Positions 1-10,742 of a stretch of DNA of 64,000 nucleotides are shown here, piece by piece. The first letter of the stretch is position 1, and each line of letters opens with the position of its first letter. The position numbers were made by a program, and so were the translations under genes. This stretch comes from Micractinium sp. NFX-FRZ (taxonomy: Eukaryota; Chlorophyta; Trebouxiophyceae; Chlorellales; Chlorellaceae): NCBI GenBank assembly GCA_029339195.1, contig JAPTJF010000313.1:1-64000 (forward strand). Direction: 5' to 3'. The notes below the pieces were generated by a model. It saw nothing but the letters and a program-made list of their open reading frames with translations. It was not told where the DNA came from and did no database searches.

Positions 1-403
1 CAGCTGCTGTTTGGTGTCGTGATGAATGTGAAGAAGGTGACCAGGGGAATGATAGATAGGGTACGCGACACAGTGACCCATCGCACCCATTGTGCCACGT
101 CAGCACCCACCGGGGGCTGCGGCTTCACAGGATGTGTGCCTCCGGCTACAGCGTTCTTAGGCTTTCAGAGGGCCACGTCCTGAGAGCTCCTGCTACTGAG
201 GCAGTACGTGTGGCGAGACCCTTCAGGAGCGGTCAGGCCGCGGGCTGCTGCTAGCTCTCCGCGCGCACCATGGCAAGCATTGGGGATGCGTTTTGCATGC
301 GTTGCTGCGCACCTCAAGCTGGCCTGTGGTAAGGAACAGGCACTAGTTGTCTGGCGGACTTGGTTTTAGCCTGAGGCCGGTTTAGTAGGAAACAGAAGCG
401 CAC
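1..403. other. Upstream region of the metacaspase gene
   Basis: No confident coding exon is seen here. An ATG at 270 in a good context opens a 20-codon frame ending at a stop near 330. Its only GT donors leave phase 2, which does not join in frame to the SAP exon at 625, so it was not used as the start. The stretch probably holds the promoter and 5' UTR of the downstream gene, or the end of a gene outside the window. Confidence 0.4.
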
Positions 404-3400
404 ATGCCAATTGCGGGGTTCAGAGGGCTGATTGAGGCGGAGGCGGCCCGAAGGGGGCTCTGCCAGGCAAGCCCACTGGCCCGCCCGCCCGCCGCGCAGC
501 GCGGCCGCTACCGCCAGCTTTGCTTGCTTCTGGGGGTGCACACTCTGATGTCAGCAAGCAATTGCGACACAGACCCCTTGAAGGCCCTCGCTGCATCCCC
601 ACACCTGTCCTTTCTACTTGCAGGACCTCAGCAGCTGGCCCCGGAGCAGGCTGCGGGAGTTGTGCCGGCAGCACGGGCTGTATGCCGGTGGCAGCCAACA
701 CGAGCTAGAGGATCGCATCAACTGCGCACTGGAGGAGGGCAACTCCGTTCAGGTGATCACAGCATGCAAGGCATACTCTCCTGTGGCCCCCACGCCTGCC
801 CCTCGACCACACCGCCACCACCCGGCACCCACCACGCCCCTCCGTATCTTACCCGCCATGCCAGGTGTACTTCCCAGCGCGCGAGGTGTGGAGGAGTGGC
901 TTCGTGCTCCGCCTGCTGAGCCAGGGGTGAGTGCCGCACATGCGGGCGCGGCCTGCTTGGGGGCCGGCCGGCAATGACAGACGGCCACCTTCAGTGCTGG
1001 CCGGTCTTGTTGGGTGCTGGCCAAGCATGTGGCAAGGTCAGCTGGCAGCATGCTCAGGACAGGGCAGCAGCTGCGCCGCCGCCAAGGGCAGCCTGCAGAC
1101 GCCGAGCTTGGCATGCAAGGCAGCCTGTGGTGCAATGCCCGCCCCTCCAGGGCTGGACAGAGTCCACTGCACTGTGCCCGGCGCCCTGGCAGCTGCCAGG
1201 GTGCAGCCGCCCCTGCCCGTGCCCCCGCCCCATCCGCCTCGCTCTAATGGCAGTCCTGGGAGCAGCACTTGCTCTGCCCAGCTCTTGGCAGACCGGATTG
1301 AGGTCCGCCCATGGGTCCTCCTGTGTGCAGCAAATTCGAGGTGATGTATGGCGACAACAACAAGACATGCATCCACGGCCTGGAGGAGACTGTGTTCATT
1401 CTGGCGGATGATGCGCCCGAGGGCGGCGCCGTGTCGCCCACAGCGGCTGCTTACCTGGTGGAAGACCTCAGCGACGATGACGCAGACTATGAGGAGGAGG
1501 AAGAGGAGGAGGATGAGGAGCTTGATGGGGAGCGGTTCCAGGTGGGCGGGTGGGAGGAAGAGGATGGGTGGGTTGGTGGGAGGCTGGCTGGGTTGAGAGT
1601 GGCAGCAGCAGCCTGCGCTCAGCGTGCTGGCAAGCTGGCAAGCTGCCTGCCAGTGGGTACTTCCTTCCCATGCATGTGCGCCTTCCACGCCCCAACCTGC
1701 CCTGCCCGCCCCTCCTGCGCATGGCCCCGACCTGCCTGGCCCACCACCTCCCTCTCTGGCATTTTGCGTGCATGCGCCCATGGCCGGCCCCCTTGCCCTC
1801 CCTTGTGCGTCCTCCCCGTGCTGCATGCAGGACGTGCCGCAGGCCTTGGGGCTTCTGTCTGGCACTCGTGTGGAGGTGGGGCGGGACGCCCGTCGGGGGC
1901 GCAAGAACCAAACCATTGTGAGCTGCCAGCGCAGCACGCCGACTCGGCATGCCCGCTCAGCAGTGACCGCAGGGCCACTGCACGCGCTGCTGTGCCGGCT
2001 GCTCCCGTAGCGGCGGGCCCTGGTGGCAGCTTCCAGCTTCTCCCAAGAAGCACCCAGCCAGGTGGCAGAGCATTCGGGCCTTTGCCTGCAGGTGCCCCCT
2101 GCGTGTCCTCCTTCTTCCCGCTGCCCGGGCACCCCTCTAACCCCACACGGACTGTGCCCGCCCGCCCCTACTGCAGTGGTGGCCCGCAACGCTGGGCAAG
2201 CGCGTGAGGGGGCAGGTGGACAGCGAGGGGCGGCAGATGTACTGGCTCAGGTGACGGCCAGTGCACATCTGCGCATACACATGTTTGGCTGCCCGGTGTG
2301 CCTGAGTTCACCCAAATGCATGCCATCGTTTGCTCAGAGCACAGCATGGCATGCATGCAGTGCGCAAGCCAGGGGATGCAACCGGTCGGTGCCACACCAT
2401 GCCGCCTGCAGCTGCCTGCCGTGTGAATCCGCTGCTTCTGCGGCTGCTCTCCCTCCCCTGGTGCCTGCAGCTACGACGCCCTGCCTGACTATGGCCAGTC
2501 AAGCGTGGAGAAAGTGAAGGTCAGCTTCATTGATCAAGGTAAACAAGTGTGCACGCACGCACGCACCTACCTGCAGGGCTGGCAGAGCGGGTGTCAGCCG
2601 CCCCAGGCCATAGCACTGCCTGGGCATTCCCCCGCCCCGCCTGTCACCGCACACCTTGTGCTGATGTAATTCTCGCTTTCGCCCCTGCAGGCCTCATCAG
2701 CGACCGTGGCGAGAGGGTGTGGCAGCTCATGGCGGCGGTGGCACCCTCCTCAGAGGAGGAGTACTCATCAGAGGAGGAAGGGCTGGTGAGCAAAGCATCT
2801 ACATGAACACCACGTGGGACTGAGGCAGGTGCAGGTGGCACTGCCTGCAGCGCAGGGCCCGAGCGCCCCCCGCCCAAGTGGTGCATACATGGGGTGCTGC
2901 TGAGTGCCGGCCAGCGCAACGCCACTGCATGCGCCGCCTGCGAGCGACGCGGTTGAGGGAGAGATGGATGGGGGAGAGAGGGTGTTGCAACGAAGCCGCG
3001 GCCTCTGGCTGAGCCCAGGCCACAAGTGCACTCGGTGGGCAAGCTGACCCGTGCCGCGCCCCCTCCACCTACAGGGGTACACTGGCGGGGGCTACGGGGC
3101 GGATGACATCACAGCGGGCATGTCGGGCCTCGGCTTTGGCTCACGCCCCCCCAGGAAGCGCGCACTGATTGTGGGCTGCAGCTACCGGTAGGAGCCGAGC
3201 GTCCGGGCTGAGGCTGCAAGCCATGCATGCATGCATGCGTGCACGCCTCAACCATCGATGCGTGCGTCTCGCCATTCCATGCCTTGCTCTGCCACCTGCA
3301 TCCCTCCATGCCCTGCACGCGCGTGCTGCAGCTGGCAGAGCGAGGCATGCATACAGGTCTGCTGCGCATGCCCGGTCACGGCGGTTCAGCGGTGCGCGGT

Positions 3401-5746
3401 ACGCGCCCCGATCTGAGGCGCGCGGCTGCCGCACGCGCCTGATTGACACCACCCGCCTGACGTGTGCAGCGGGACCTCTGGCGAGCTTCCGGGCACGCTG
3501 AACGATGCTGGGGACATCTATGCCCTGCTGGTGCAGCACTTCCGGCTGCCCAACTGCCAAGGTGGGCTCGGGCAAGGCCTTGGGGGGGTGGGCGGGCAGG
3601 CAGCGCCCACGTGCGACGCGCACGCATACGCCAATCGATGAAGTCCATGCTTCGCTTGCACTGGGCTGACAGACGCACTGCCCAGCCAGCCTCGGCGGGC
3701 TAGCTTGCATCGCCCGCCAGCCCCAGCCCTGTTGTGCGACCCTTGTGGATGGCGGCTGCCTGCTGGCAATCACACCCTGCCTGGCGGCTCGCCCGGGTTG
3801 CTGACGGCGCCATGCGCCCGCCCCCTGTGTTGCTCTTCGTTGGCAGCAGTCTGTGCCATGCATCGTGCACCTGTGGACAGTGTGCACTTCAAATTGTGGT
3901 CCTTCCCACACCTGAGTGCTCTGCATGCAGAGAACATCATGATGCTTACTGACGACCACTCCGAACGCATGCTGCTGCCCACGCGCCGCAACATCCTCAA
4001 GGGCTTTGCCTGGCTCCTGGCAGACCTGCGCCCAGGCGACTCTCTCTTCTTCTACTTCTCGCTGCGTGCCCCTTTGCTTTGCACTTCATGAGGTTGAGCC
4101 GCACGCCACACCCCACCCCTGCCTCCCCTCTTCTCGCCTCACGCCACACCCCACCCCTGCCTCCCCACACCTCCCCTTACGCCGGCCTTGGCGCATGGCA
4201 GGCCACGGCGGCACCCAGGACGACCCAACCGGCCGGGAGCGGCGCGGCAACCAGACCATCTGCCCGTGTGACTACTTTAGGGAGGGCGTCATCACAGACA
4301 GCGAAATCCACTCCCTGCTCGTGCGGCCCCTGTCCCCAGTGAGTGCCACGGGCTTCAAAGGGCTGATCCGAGCAGCCACGGTGACAGCACTGCCAGCAGT
4401 TTCACCGCAAAAGGCGGCGCTGGCCCTTGGGAGGCACGGGGGCAGGGAGGGCGGCAGGGAGGGGCATGCCTGAGGGTAGCGGCGCAGGCAGGCGTGGCGG
4501 GGGCACGCATGCGAGCTGCCCTGCTGGTGACGGCCATCACCCGCCGATTGGCTGCCCAGCCTGCGGACCGCACCCGGGCCCTCGCCCCTGCAGCAAACCC
4601 CACGACTTCGGGCTGCCATCACACTCTTCTCCTTCTTCTCCTTCTTCCCTGCAGCAAACCACGCTGCACTCTCTCATCGACTCGTGCCATAGCGGCACGG
4701 TCATGAACCTGCCCTACAACGCCCTACTGAAGCGGGGCCACTTCCATGGGTGGGAGGAGGAGTACCCTGGGCAGAGCTGGCAGAAGGTGGGCGGGCACCC
4801 CTTGCTGCCGGCTGTTCGCGGGGCTCATTAACGTTGCAGTGCTGGCGGGGGGGGGTCAAGGTCCGTGGCAAGGATGCTGGGTGCGCGGGGCGTGGGTGCT
4901 CGACTGACTGCCAGGGCTTGTGAAGGGCTTGCGCAGGTGCCAGGGTCGTGGAGGGCCGTGCGCAGGGTGGCAAGGGATGGCATACAAGTGGGCGGGGCCC
5001 GAGAGCGCTGGAACAGTGCAAGAGAGGGTGGCGCAGTTGGCATGCATCGGGGCGGTCAGGGTGCCCAGTATGCTGCAGCCTAGCTGGGTGAACTCTGTGC
5101 TTCCCCTTCCCTTGCCTCACGAGGCTCTGCAGACCACCGCTGGCGGGCTGGCCATCCAGTTCAGTGCTGCACGCCACGACCAAGTGGCCACCGAGGCCCC
5201 CATGCGCAAGGGTCAGTACGCAGGCAGGCGGGCTGGGCAGGGCAGTCTAGGCCTGCCTTGCTCAGCCAGGCCTGACCCCCTGCATGCCGGCCCTGCCGGC
5301 CCCATGGCTCGGTGGGGTTGCCTGGCTTGTGCCCTTGAAAAAGAAAAGCCACCACCTGCCACCGACCCACTGTGCCGTGATACCGGCTGCCTGCAGGCCG
5401 CAAGGGGCCCAGCGCCGGCGAGCAGCGCGGCGCCGCCACGTTTGCCTTCTCAAACGCCATCCGGCACCACGGCGGCATCTGGGGATCCGAGATCCTGTGA
5501 GTGTTAAGGACGACTCATGGCTGCTGGGTGGTAGCTGTGGGGTGGATGGAGAGAAGAAGCAGACGGGGAGTCGAGGGAGTGAGAGGGGCCACCTGCACGC
5601 ACTGTACGTGCCAGCGGCGCACGCGTTGGCAAGGCTGTCTACGCCCTGCAGGCTTGCCACAGCAGGACAGCATGGCTGTGTGGGCATGGTCTGCTCTCCT
5701 TGCGCTTTGTGCAGCTCACAAGCGCCCCCTCCCCGCCCCTCCCGGA

Positions 5747-5779
<33 letters not shown>

Positions 5780-5924
5780 CCCGCCCGCCCTCCGCAGTTA
5801 CAGCGACCTGCTGGAGAAGATGAATGACGAGCTCAGGGGCAGCAACTTTCGGGGCCAGGAGCCGCAAATGTCGGCCAGCATGCAGTTCGACATCACACGC
5901 GCCGACATTCCACTCAAAATCTGA
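404..5924 (+). CDS. Metacaspase (peptidase C14) with N-terminal SAP and Tudor-like modules
   Basis: About 16 exons encode roughly 570 residues. The first exon, 404-466 (21 codons), ends CAG before a GCAAGC donor (GC-AG intron) and joins in phase to the exon at 625. That exon encodes a SAP-like motif (LSSWPRSRLRELCRQHGLY, GGSQHELEDRI; about residues 22-60). Next come a Tudor-like segment (VYFPAREVW, FEVMYGDNN), an acidic run of Asp/Glu near residues 135-150, and a second Tudor-like segment (GTRVEVG, WWPATLGKRVRG, MYWLRYDALPDYG). The caspase-like domain starts at RKRALIVGCSYRG (about 3145-3188). The catalytic His lies in HGGTQDDPTGRERRGNQT (exon from 4201) and the catalytic Cys in IDSCHSG (about 4673). 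The protein ends at ITRADIPLKI. Metacaspases cleave after Arg or Lys; SAP domains bind DNA and Tudor folds bind methylated ligands, so a chromatin-associated protease is inferred. The short exon 1 is the least certain part. Confidence 0.85.
4101..4170 (+). repeat. 40-bp tandem duplication in a metacaspase intron
   Basis: ACGCCACACCCCACCCCTGC followed by CTCCCC occurs at 4101 and again at 4141. The two copies are in the polypyrimidine-rich part of the intron that precedes the exon carrying the catalytic histidine. Confidence 0.75.
5748..5782. repeat. TGCC tetranucleotide microsatellite
   Basis: About seven consecutive CCTG units lie just before the acceptor of the last metacaspase exon. The same tetranucleotide (or its complement GGCA) forms tracts at about 8626-8659, 12290-12316, 18008-18041, 19314-19332, 42451-42480 and 51538-51570, always in introns. 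It is the commonest simple repeat of the window. Confidence 0.85.
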
Positions 5925-7129
5925 CCCTGGCCCTGAGCTGCCCGCTACAGCTGCCCAGGCATTATGCTCAAGACCTGAGGCTACGCCTGAGCTGGGCCTG
6001 TGGGATGTCCAGTCGGGCGCGCATGGCCATGCCAGCTGTGGCGAGCAGCGCTAAGCGTGCCCGCACGTCCGGCCTGCCGCCGCATGTTGGTGCGCTTCGC
6101 GGCTGGCGGCGGATGGGCACGGCAGTTATCCAACCTCTGGCACCCCTTTTGCTACTTTGCCGCTTCTGCACTACTTATTTGCTGCAATCCGGCATGCCTG
6201 CCAGGTGGGGTGCACACTGTTGGTCGTACACATGGCACATTGTTTGGTATACTTCAGGCACGCAGCCTCCCGGATTCTGTCCGTAACTTAAATACGGTCG
6301 CCGGGAGCAAGAATGACGTGGGAAGCGAATGTGTGAATGAATGTGGCAGGATGCAGAGCATGGTATTAGAAAACCGCAAACTGACCGTTTCCAATGAAGT
6401 GGCCTGTTGTAAGAAACTGCATGTCTGTGGAAAATGTGTTGAGTCCTGAAGATTGCAAGTTTGTGCGGAGCGGCTGGTGCCAGGCGGCGTACGAGAGCAG
6501 CGGGCCAATGTCAAGGGGGCGGCGCCGCCACGGCGGCGGGAAGAGGCCGGCTGTCAGTCACAGGGTGTGCCAGGCCGGATGGGAAGTGGTCTGGCTGGGA
6601 TGCAGGATGCAGTGCCCCCCTCAACCGGGCGCACAGCAGCAACAGGCATGCTGCCCGTACAGGGCACGCCGTGGGGTGGGCGTATGGAGGGAGGTGGGCT
6701 GGCTCCCGGCCTTCCAAGGCAAGCACAGCCGGCAGCTGCCCCGTTCCAAGCTGGCTGGCTACCCCTGGCCGCTGCACGAGTCAAGCAAGCCTTCGTAGTC
6801 TGTCTCACATGCCGCCAACTGCTGGGTGCAGTCTGCCAGCATGGCGGAGCTGCTGCTGTTGGCAGCCCTCAAGTCGATCAGCGTGTTGTCACACCCGGCC
6901 TTCTCATCTGCACAGCACATGGAGGCGCCATGCATGAAGTCAGTGGGTCAACGGTTTGGTGACGCGGCGAGGCGTCCCCACCCGCTGCCCGTGTGTCGTG
7001 TCGCAGCGAAGGCAGTGCATGACAAGGCGGGTAAGGCATAGAGGGCAGGCGTGGAGGGCAGGCGGGGCGTGAGTCCACCCACAGTCCCCGGCATGCACAC
7101 ACCCAACCCCAAACTCCCTGGCATGCCCT
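5925..7129. other. 3' region of metacaspase and tail of the next minus-strand gene
   Basis: No convincing exon is seen. The first ~490 nt fit a metacaspase 3' UTR that ends near the TGTAA at 6408. The part from about 6900 to 7129 probably contains the unresolved C-terminal exon(s) and 3' UTR of the minus-strand coiled-coil gene, but no frame stood out. Confidence 0.4.
6408..6412 (+). promoter_or_regulatory. Candidate polyadenylation signal TGTAA
   Basis: TGTAA lies 484 nt after the metacaspase stop. TGTAA is the usual green-algal polyadenylation motif. The assignment rests on the motif and position only. Confidence 0.4.
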
Positions 7130-8628
7130 CCACCACGCTTGCCTCTGCAGGTCCCCAGGTCGGTGCTGCACGTCCCCAGGGAGACGCTGCACCCATCCCT
7201 CTCCCTCTCCAGAGCAGAAATGGCGGTGCTGCAGCCGCTTGCCGCCGCCGCTAGGTCTGCTGCCTCCGCCAGGCAGCCCGCCAGCGCGCCGGTGCACGTG
7301 GCTGCGGCAGATGGGGCGGGCGGGTGGGGGTGGGGGCGCTGGCAAGGGAGAGGCAGGGGCAGGGGCGGGGGCAGGGACAGGGGCTTGCCCCGCAGGGATG
7401 GCCCCGGATGAACCCTCGCTCAACACCACCCCAGGGGTCTTGGGCAGCGGGTCTGCGCTGGCCGGCATCATGCGGCCCTCAAAAGTGCCACCTGCCTTGG
7501 CTGTGCTGCGCACCACTGCGGCCGGCAGCCCTCGGAGCTACCCTGCTGCACGGCCTGCTCAACACTATGCCGTGCAGCCTGCGTGCCTGAAGCCTCCAGC
7601 CCGGCAATCATGCCCTCACAGCCCACATTGTCTCAGCACAGCACAGCACAGCACAGCACACATTGTCCCAACATGTGCTTCAGCGCACTCACTGTTGGCC
7701 TGCCTCAACCCCTCCAGCTCGCCAGTCAAGCCCTCACACCCCGACTGCGCATTCGCCAGGCTGGCAGCACACTCAGTGGCAGTGATGTTGGCCGCCTCCA
7801 ACTGCGCATGGGGGTGAGGGGGGTGCAGGATAGGCCGGGTGAGACTAAGCGCTGGGCTGGCGTGCGAAGGGATCACAGCAGCTAGCAGGCATGAACAGCC
7901 CCTGTGCTGCCGTGGCGCATGCAGCCGCCGGTGACTCGGAGTGCACAGCACCCACCGCCCTCAGCTTGCCTCGAGTGTGCAAGTCTGCAGCGACCGGTTG
8001 AGTGTGAGCCCCAGTGTGGTCGTGTCGTACAGTAGTGTGTTTGTGTCGTTGAGCTGCAGGTGTTGTTGGGTGGGTGGGGCAGGAAGGGGAGGGTGGGGGC
8101 AGGGGCGAGGCGCTGCTCCGGGCCCCTTTGCCAGACCGTGCCAGTGCAGCAAACTGCCTCGCCCGCCCTCAAATGATGCATCCCACCCCGATGCCCCGCC
8201 CGCGTCAGTACCTGCTGCATGAGCGAGCCAACCTCCGCCTGCGCCTGCACCAGCTGCTCAGCCGTCGAGTTGAGCTGAAGTTTGAGGTCCTCCAACTCAA
8301 TGTGCCCCGGAGAGTTGAGCTGCTCTAGTGCAGACTCCAGCTGCGCAGCCGTCGTGTTAAGCTGCGCTGCCGTGGAGCTGAGCTGCGCAGTGGTGGCGTT
8401 GAGCTGTGCAGTGGTGGCGTTGAGCTGCGCTGTCGTGGTGTTGAGCTGCCTGCGCAGGCTGTCCAGCTCGGCTTGCAGCTCGGTGATTGTGGTGAGCCGA
8501 GAGCGGGCCAGGGAGTCTGCACTCTGTGCTGCAGATTGTGAGGCCGCCAGTTGCCCCGCGCAGGCGTTGCTGTTGCGCACAGCTAGCCTGCACTTGAGGC
8601 AGCGGTGGGGAGCGGGGGAGGTTGGTGG

Positions 8629-8659
<31 letters not shown>

Positions 8660-9407
8660 CGCACAGAAGGCGTGCTCAGGTTCAAGCACACAGGTTGGGG
8701 GTGAGGGTGGCGGCAGGCACGCAGGCATGGTGGCATGCAGGCAGGACGGTGTAACATAAGCCTGCCCGCCCTCAATCACACCTGAGCTGGGCATCAATAG
8801 AGGAGGCGTTTGCCTTGCATTGGCTCAGCTGGGCGGTGAGCCCTGCCGACTTGATGACCTCTTTCTTCAGCTGCCCAGCCAGGGAGGTGGCATTGCTGGC
8901 TGCCTTGGCGGCCGCCGCGTTGGCTGCTTTCAGCGACTTGTCGCACGCCCCCTTCTGCTTGTTGGCTGTCGCGAGCTGGCCGCTGGTGGTGGACAGCTGC
9001 TTCAAGCAGGCGGGCAGCGTGGTGGGCAGCGCCAGCAGCTGCCGAGCGGAGCGGTGCCGAGGCGCTGCCGCAGCTCCCGTGCCTGAAGAGGGGCATGGAG
9101 ACATGTTTCGGGGAATCATACATGGTGGTGCTCACGTACTCCCATTTTTGAAGGAGGGAAGCGTGACAGTTGAGCCCCACTCCTGCTGAGGGAGCAAGCA
9201 GGCCCTGCATGCACCGCCGCGGCTCGTCCCGCAGCGGCGGCGTGACTGCCACAGCGGCAGGGGCTGGATCAAGATACCCGCCGCGATGGCGGCCGCTCTG
9301 CGTGATGTACCGAGGGACTCGGTTCGCCCACCTAGCAGGATCCTACTGACTGCAGCCAGGCAGACGAGGCGCCAGAGCAGGCGCACGGGCGGCGTCCGGG
9401 CCGCCAT
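7130..9407 (-). CDS. Predicted secreted or membrane-anchored Cys-rich coiled-coil protein
   Basis: I do not recognise a family. The start is the ATG at 9407: MAARTPPVRLLWRLVC, then LAAVSRILL, reads as a signal peptide or anchor. A phase-1 donor there joins correctly to the exon starting at 9082. Later exons lie at about 9082-8782, 8597-8213, 8057-7970, 7807-7695 and 7301-7138. The central exon has an exact seven-residue periodicity (TTAQLNA repeated, then SSTAAQL, NTTAAQL), and several heptads carry an N-x-T glycosylation sequon. Paired cysteines recur through the chain (SGCEGL, CSTAISALERE, GTCSTDLGTC). The intron after 7970 has a GC donor (GAG before GCAAGC). A glycosylated extracellular or cell-wall coiled coil is an inference. 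The C-terminus beyond about 7138 could not be placed. Confidence 0.6.
7633..7660. repeat. AGCAC pentanucleotide repeat
   Basis: Five tandem AGCAC units lie between exons of the coiled-coil gene. The same pentanucleotide array recurs at 15094-15122 in a PMA intron. Confidence 0.8.
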
Positions 9408-10742
9408 AGAACGAGCGGCCGGGGAGAGTGGTCGTAATGACAAGCCGTTGGGTGTGCGAATGTTGGTGTGAGCAGAGACGCAGAGCGGTCACCCAGCGAT
9501 GACAAGAGAGTCCGGAACGCCGGAAGCAGGCAGGCCAGGAGCTGGCTTACAAACAGGCGCCTGGGGATGCTGAGCAACGCTGCAAGTTCATGATGAAGAG
9601 AACTTTGAAGAGAAGCGCATGCGGTGGCGGCAGCGAGGGTGCACGGGAGAAGTGTGCTGGCTGCCAACTGGCACCTCCGCCCTGCGCCATGACCTGCGCG
9701 GCGGCGGCGGCAGCGGGGTTGACCTCAAACGAACCCCTTGCAATCAGCAGCACATGCTCAGATATTGTGCGGGGGCATCAGTGTAAGCACGCAGCGCCTG
9801 TGCAAGAACAGCTTACCCAGTATTGTGCATCCAGGGATGCATGCTTCAGCCCTGTGTACGGTACGCACCTTTCGCCGGGTCGCGGGCCGTGCCTGCAGCT
9901 CTTCCCTCATCCACTTCTACCACCTCACACCTGTGCCCTCACTCTGCGCCGCACCTGCCAACCCCACACCTGGCCATTCATTGCCGCCTCACGAGAGGGC
10001 GGGGTACATGTACGCTATGCCTGCCAAAACCGGCCAGTCGCTCACCTCCGGCCAGTTCTCACACCCCTGCAGGGCAGGCAGACAAGGGGGCACAGGGGGC
10101 ACATGCACGGGCAGGGAAGGTGAGACGGCACATGACTGCCGCCTGTGCCAGCCGTTGCCGTTATGCCACCCGACCTATGCCATCCTGTCTCCGCTCCCCT
10201 TGCTTCACTGTTAAGGGCAGAGACCTGAAGTAAATATGAATGTGATCTGATCAACTGGCGGATGGGTAGGCAGCATGCATGGGGGAGTATGGAAGGAGGG
10301 TAGGCAGCCAGCTTGCTGCATAATGAACAGCGGGAAGGCTGTGGCATTGTCATGCCGGCGACCGAGGTGCCACCTACGCATGCAGGCAATCAGATGTGCG
10401 GGCTGCAGCAGACTCCATGCCATGTGCGTCACAGACTGTGCGTCGTCACGACTGTGCGCCTAAAACTGAGCGAGCTAGAGAGGGCAAAACTGTGCGGCGA
10501 AATCAAAGATCTAAAGTGAGCTCAAGGCTCTATAGTATGGGACAGCGCTGGGCCCCAAGCGCCGACAACCACCGCGAGGCAGCCGCGCCAGCGGCGCCGT
10601 CAGCCAGCAGAAGCAGCCAGGCCTCGGGTGCCGTCAACTGCATGCTGTGCGTCCTAATGTAAAAGCCTGGTGCAGCAGCCTGCCGTGCACCCAAGAGCTG
10701 CCATGGTGCCAGCTGAGAGGCGCTCCCAGAAGCAGCCAGGCC
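9408..10742. other. Intergenic region between two minus-strand genes
   Basis: It should hold the promoter of the coiled-coil gene (right of 9407) and the RecX 3' UTR (left of 10743). A minus-strand TGTAA (TTACA at about 9547) is the only polyadenylation-like motif seen for RecX and is rather distant. No coding exon is supported; the open frames here lack domain content. Confidence 0.4.

Noticed and set aside
270..328. ATG at 270 in good context as metacaspase start exon
   Set aside because: Its donors leave phase 2, which breaks the SAP-exon frame. The ATG at 404 with a GC donor joins in phase.
2755..2790. Another CTGATGA on the minus strand, a possible hammerhead core
   Set aside because: It lies in an acidic coding exon (EEEYSSEEEG). 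No GAAA follows a closing stem, so the match is chance.
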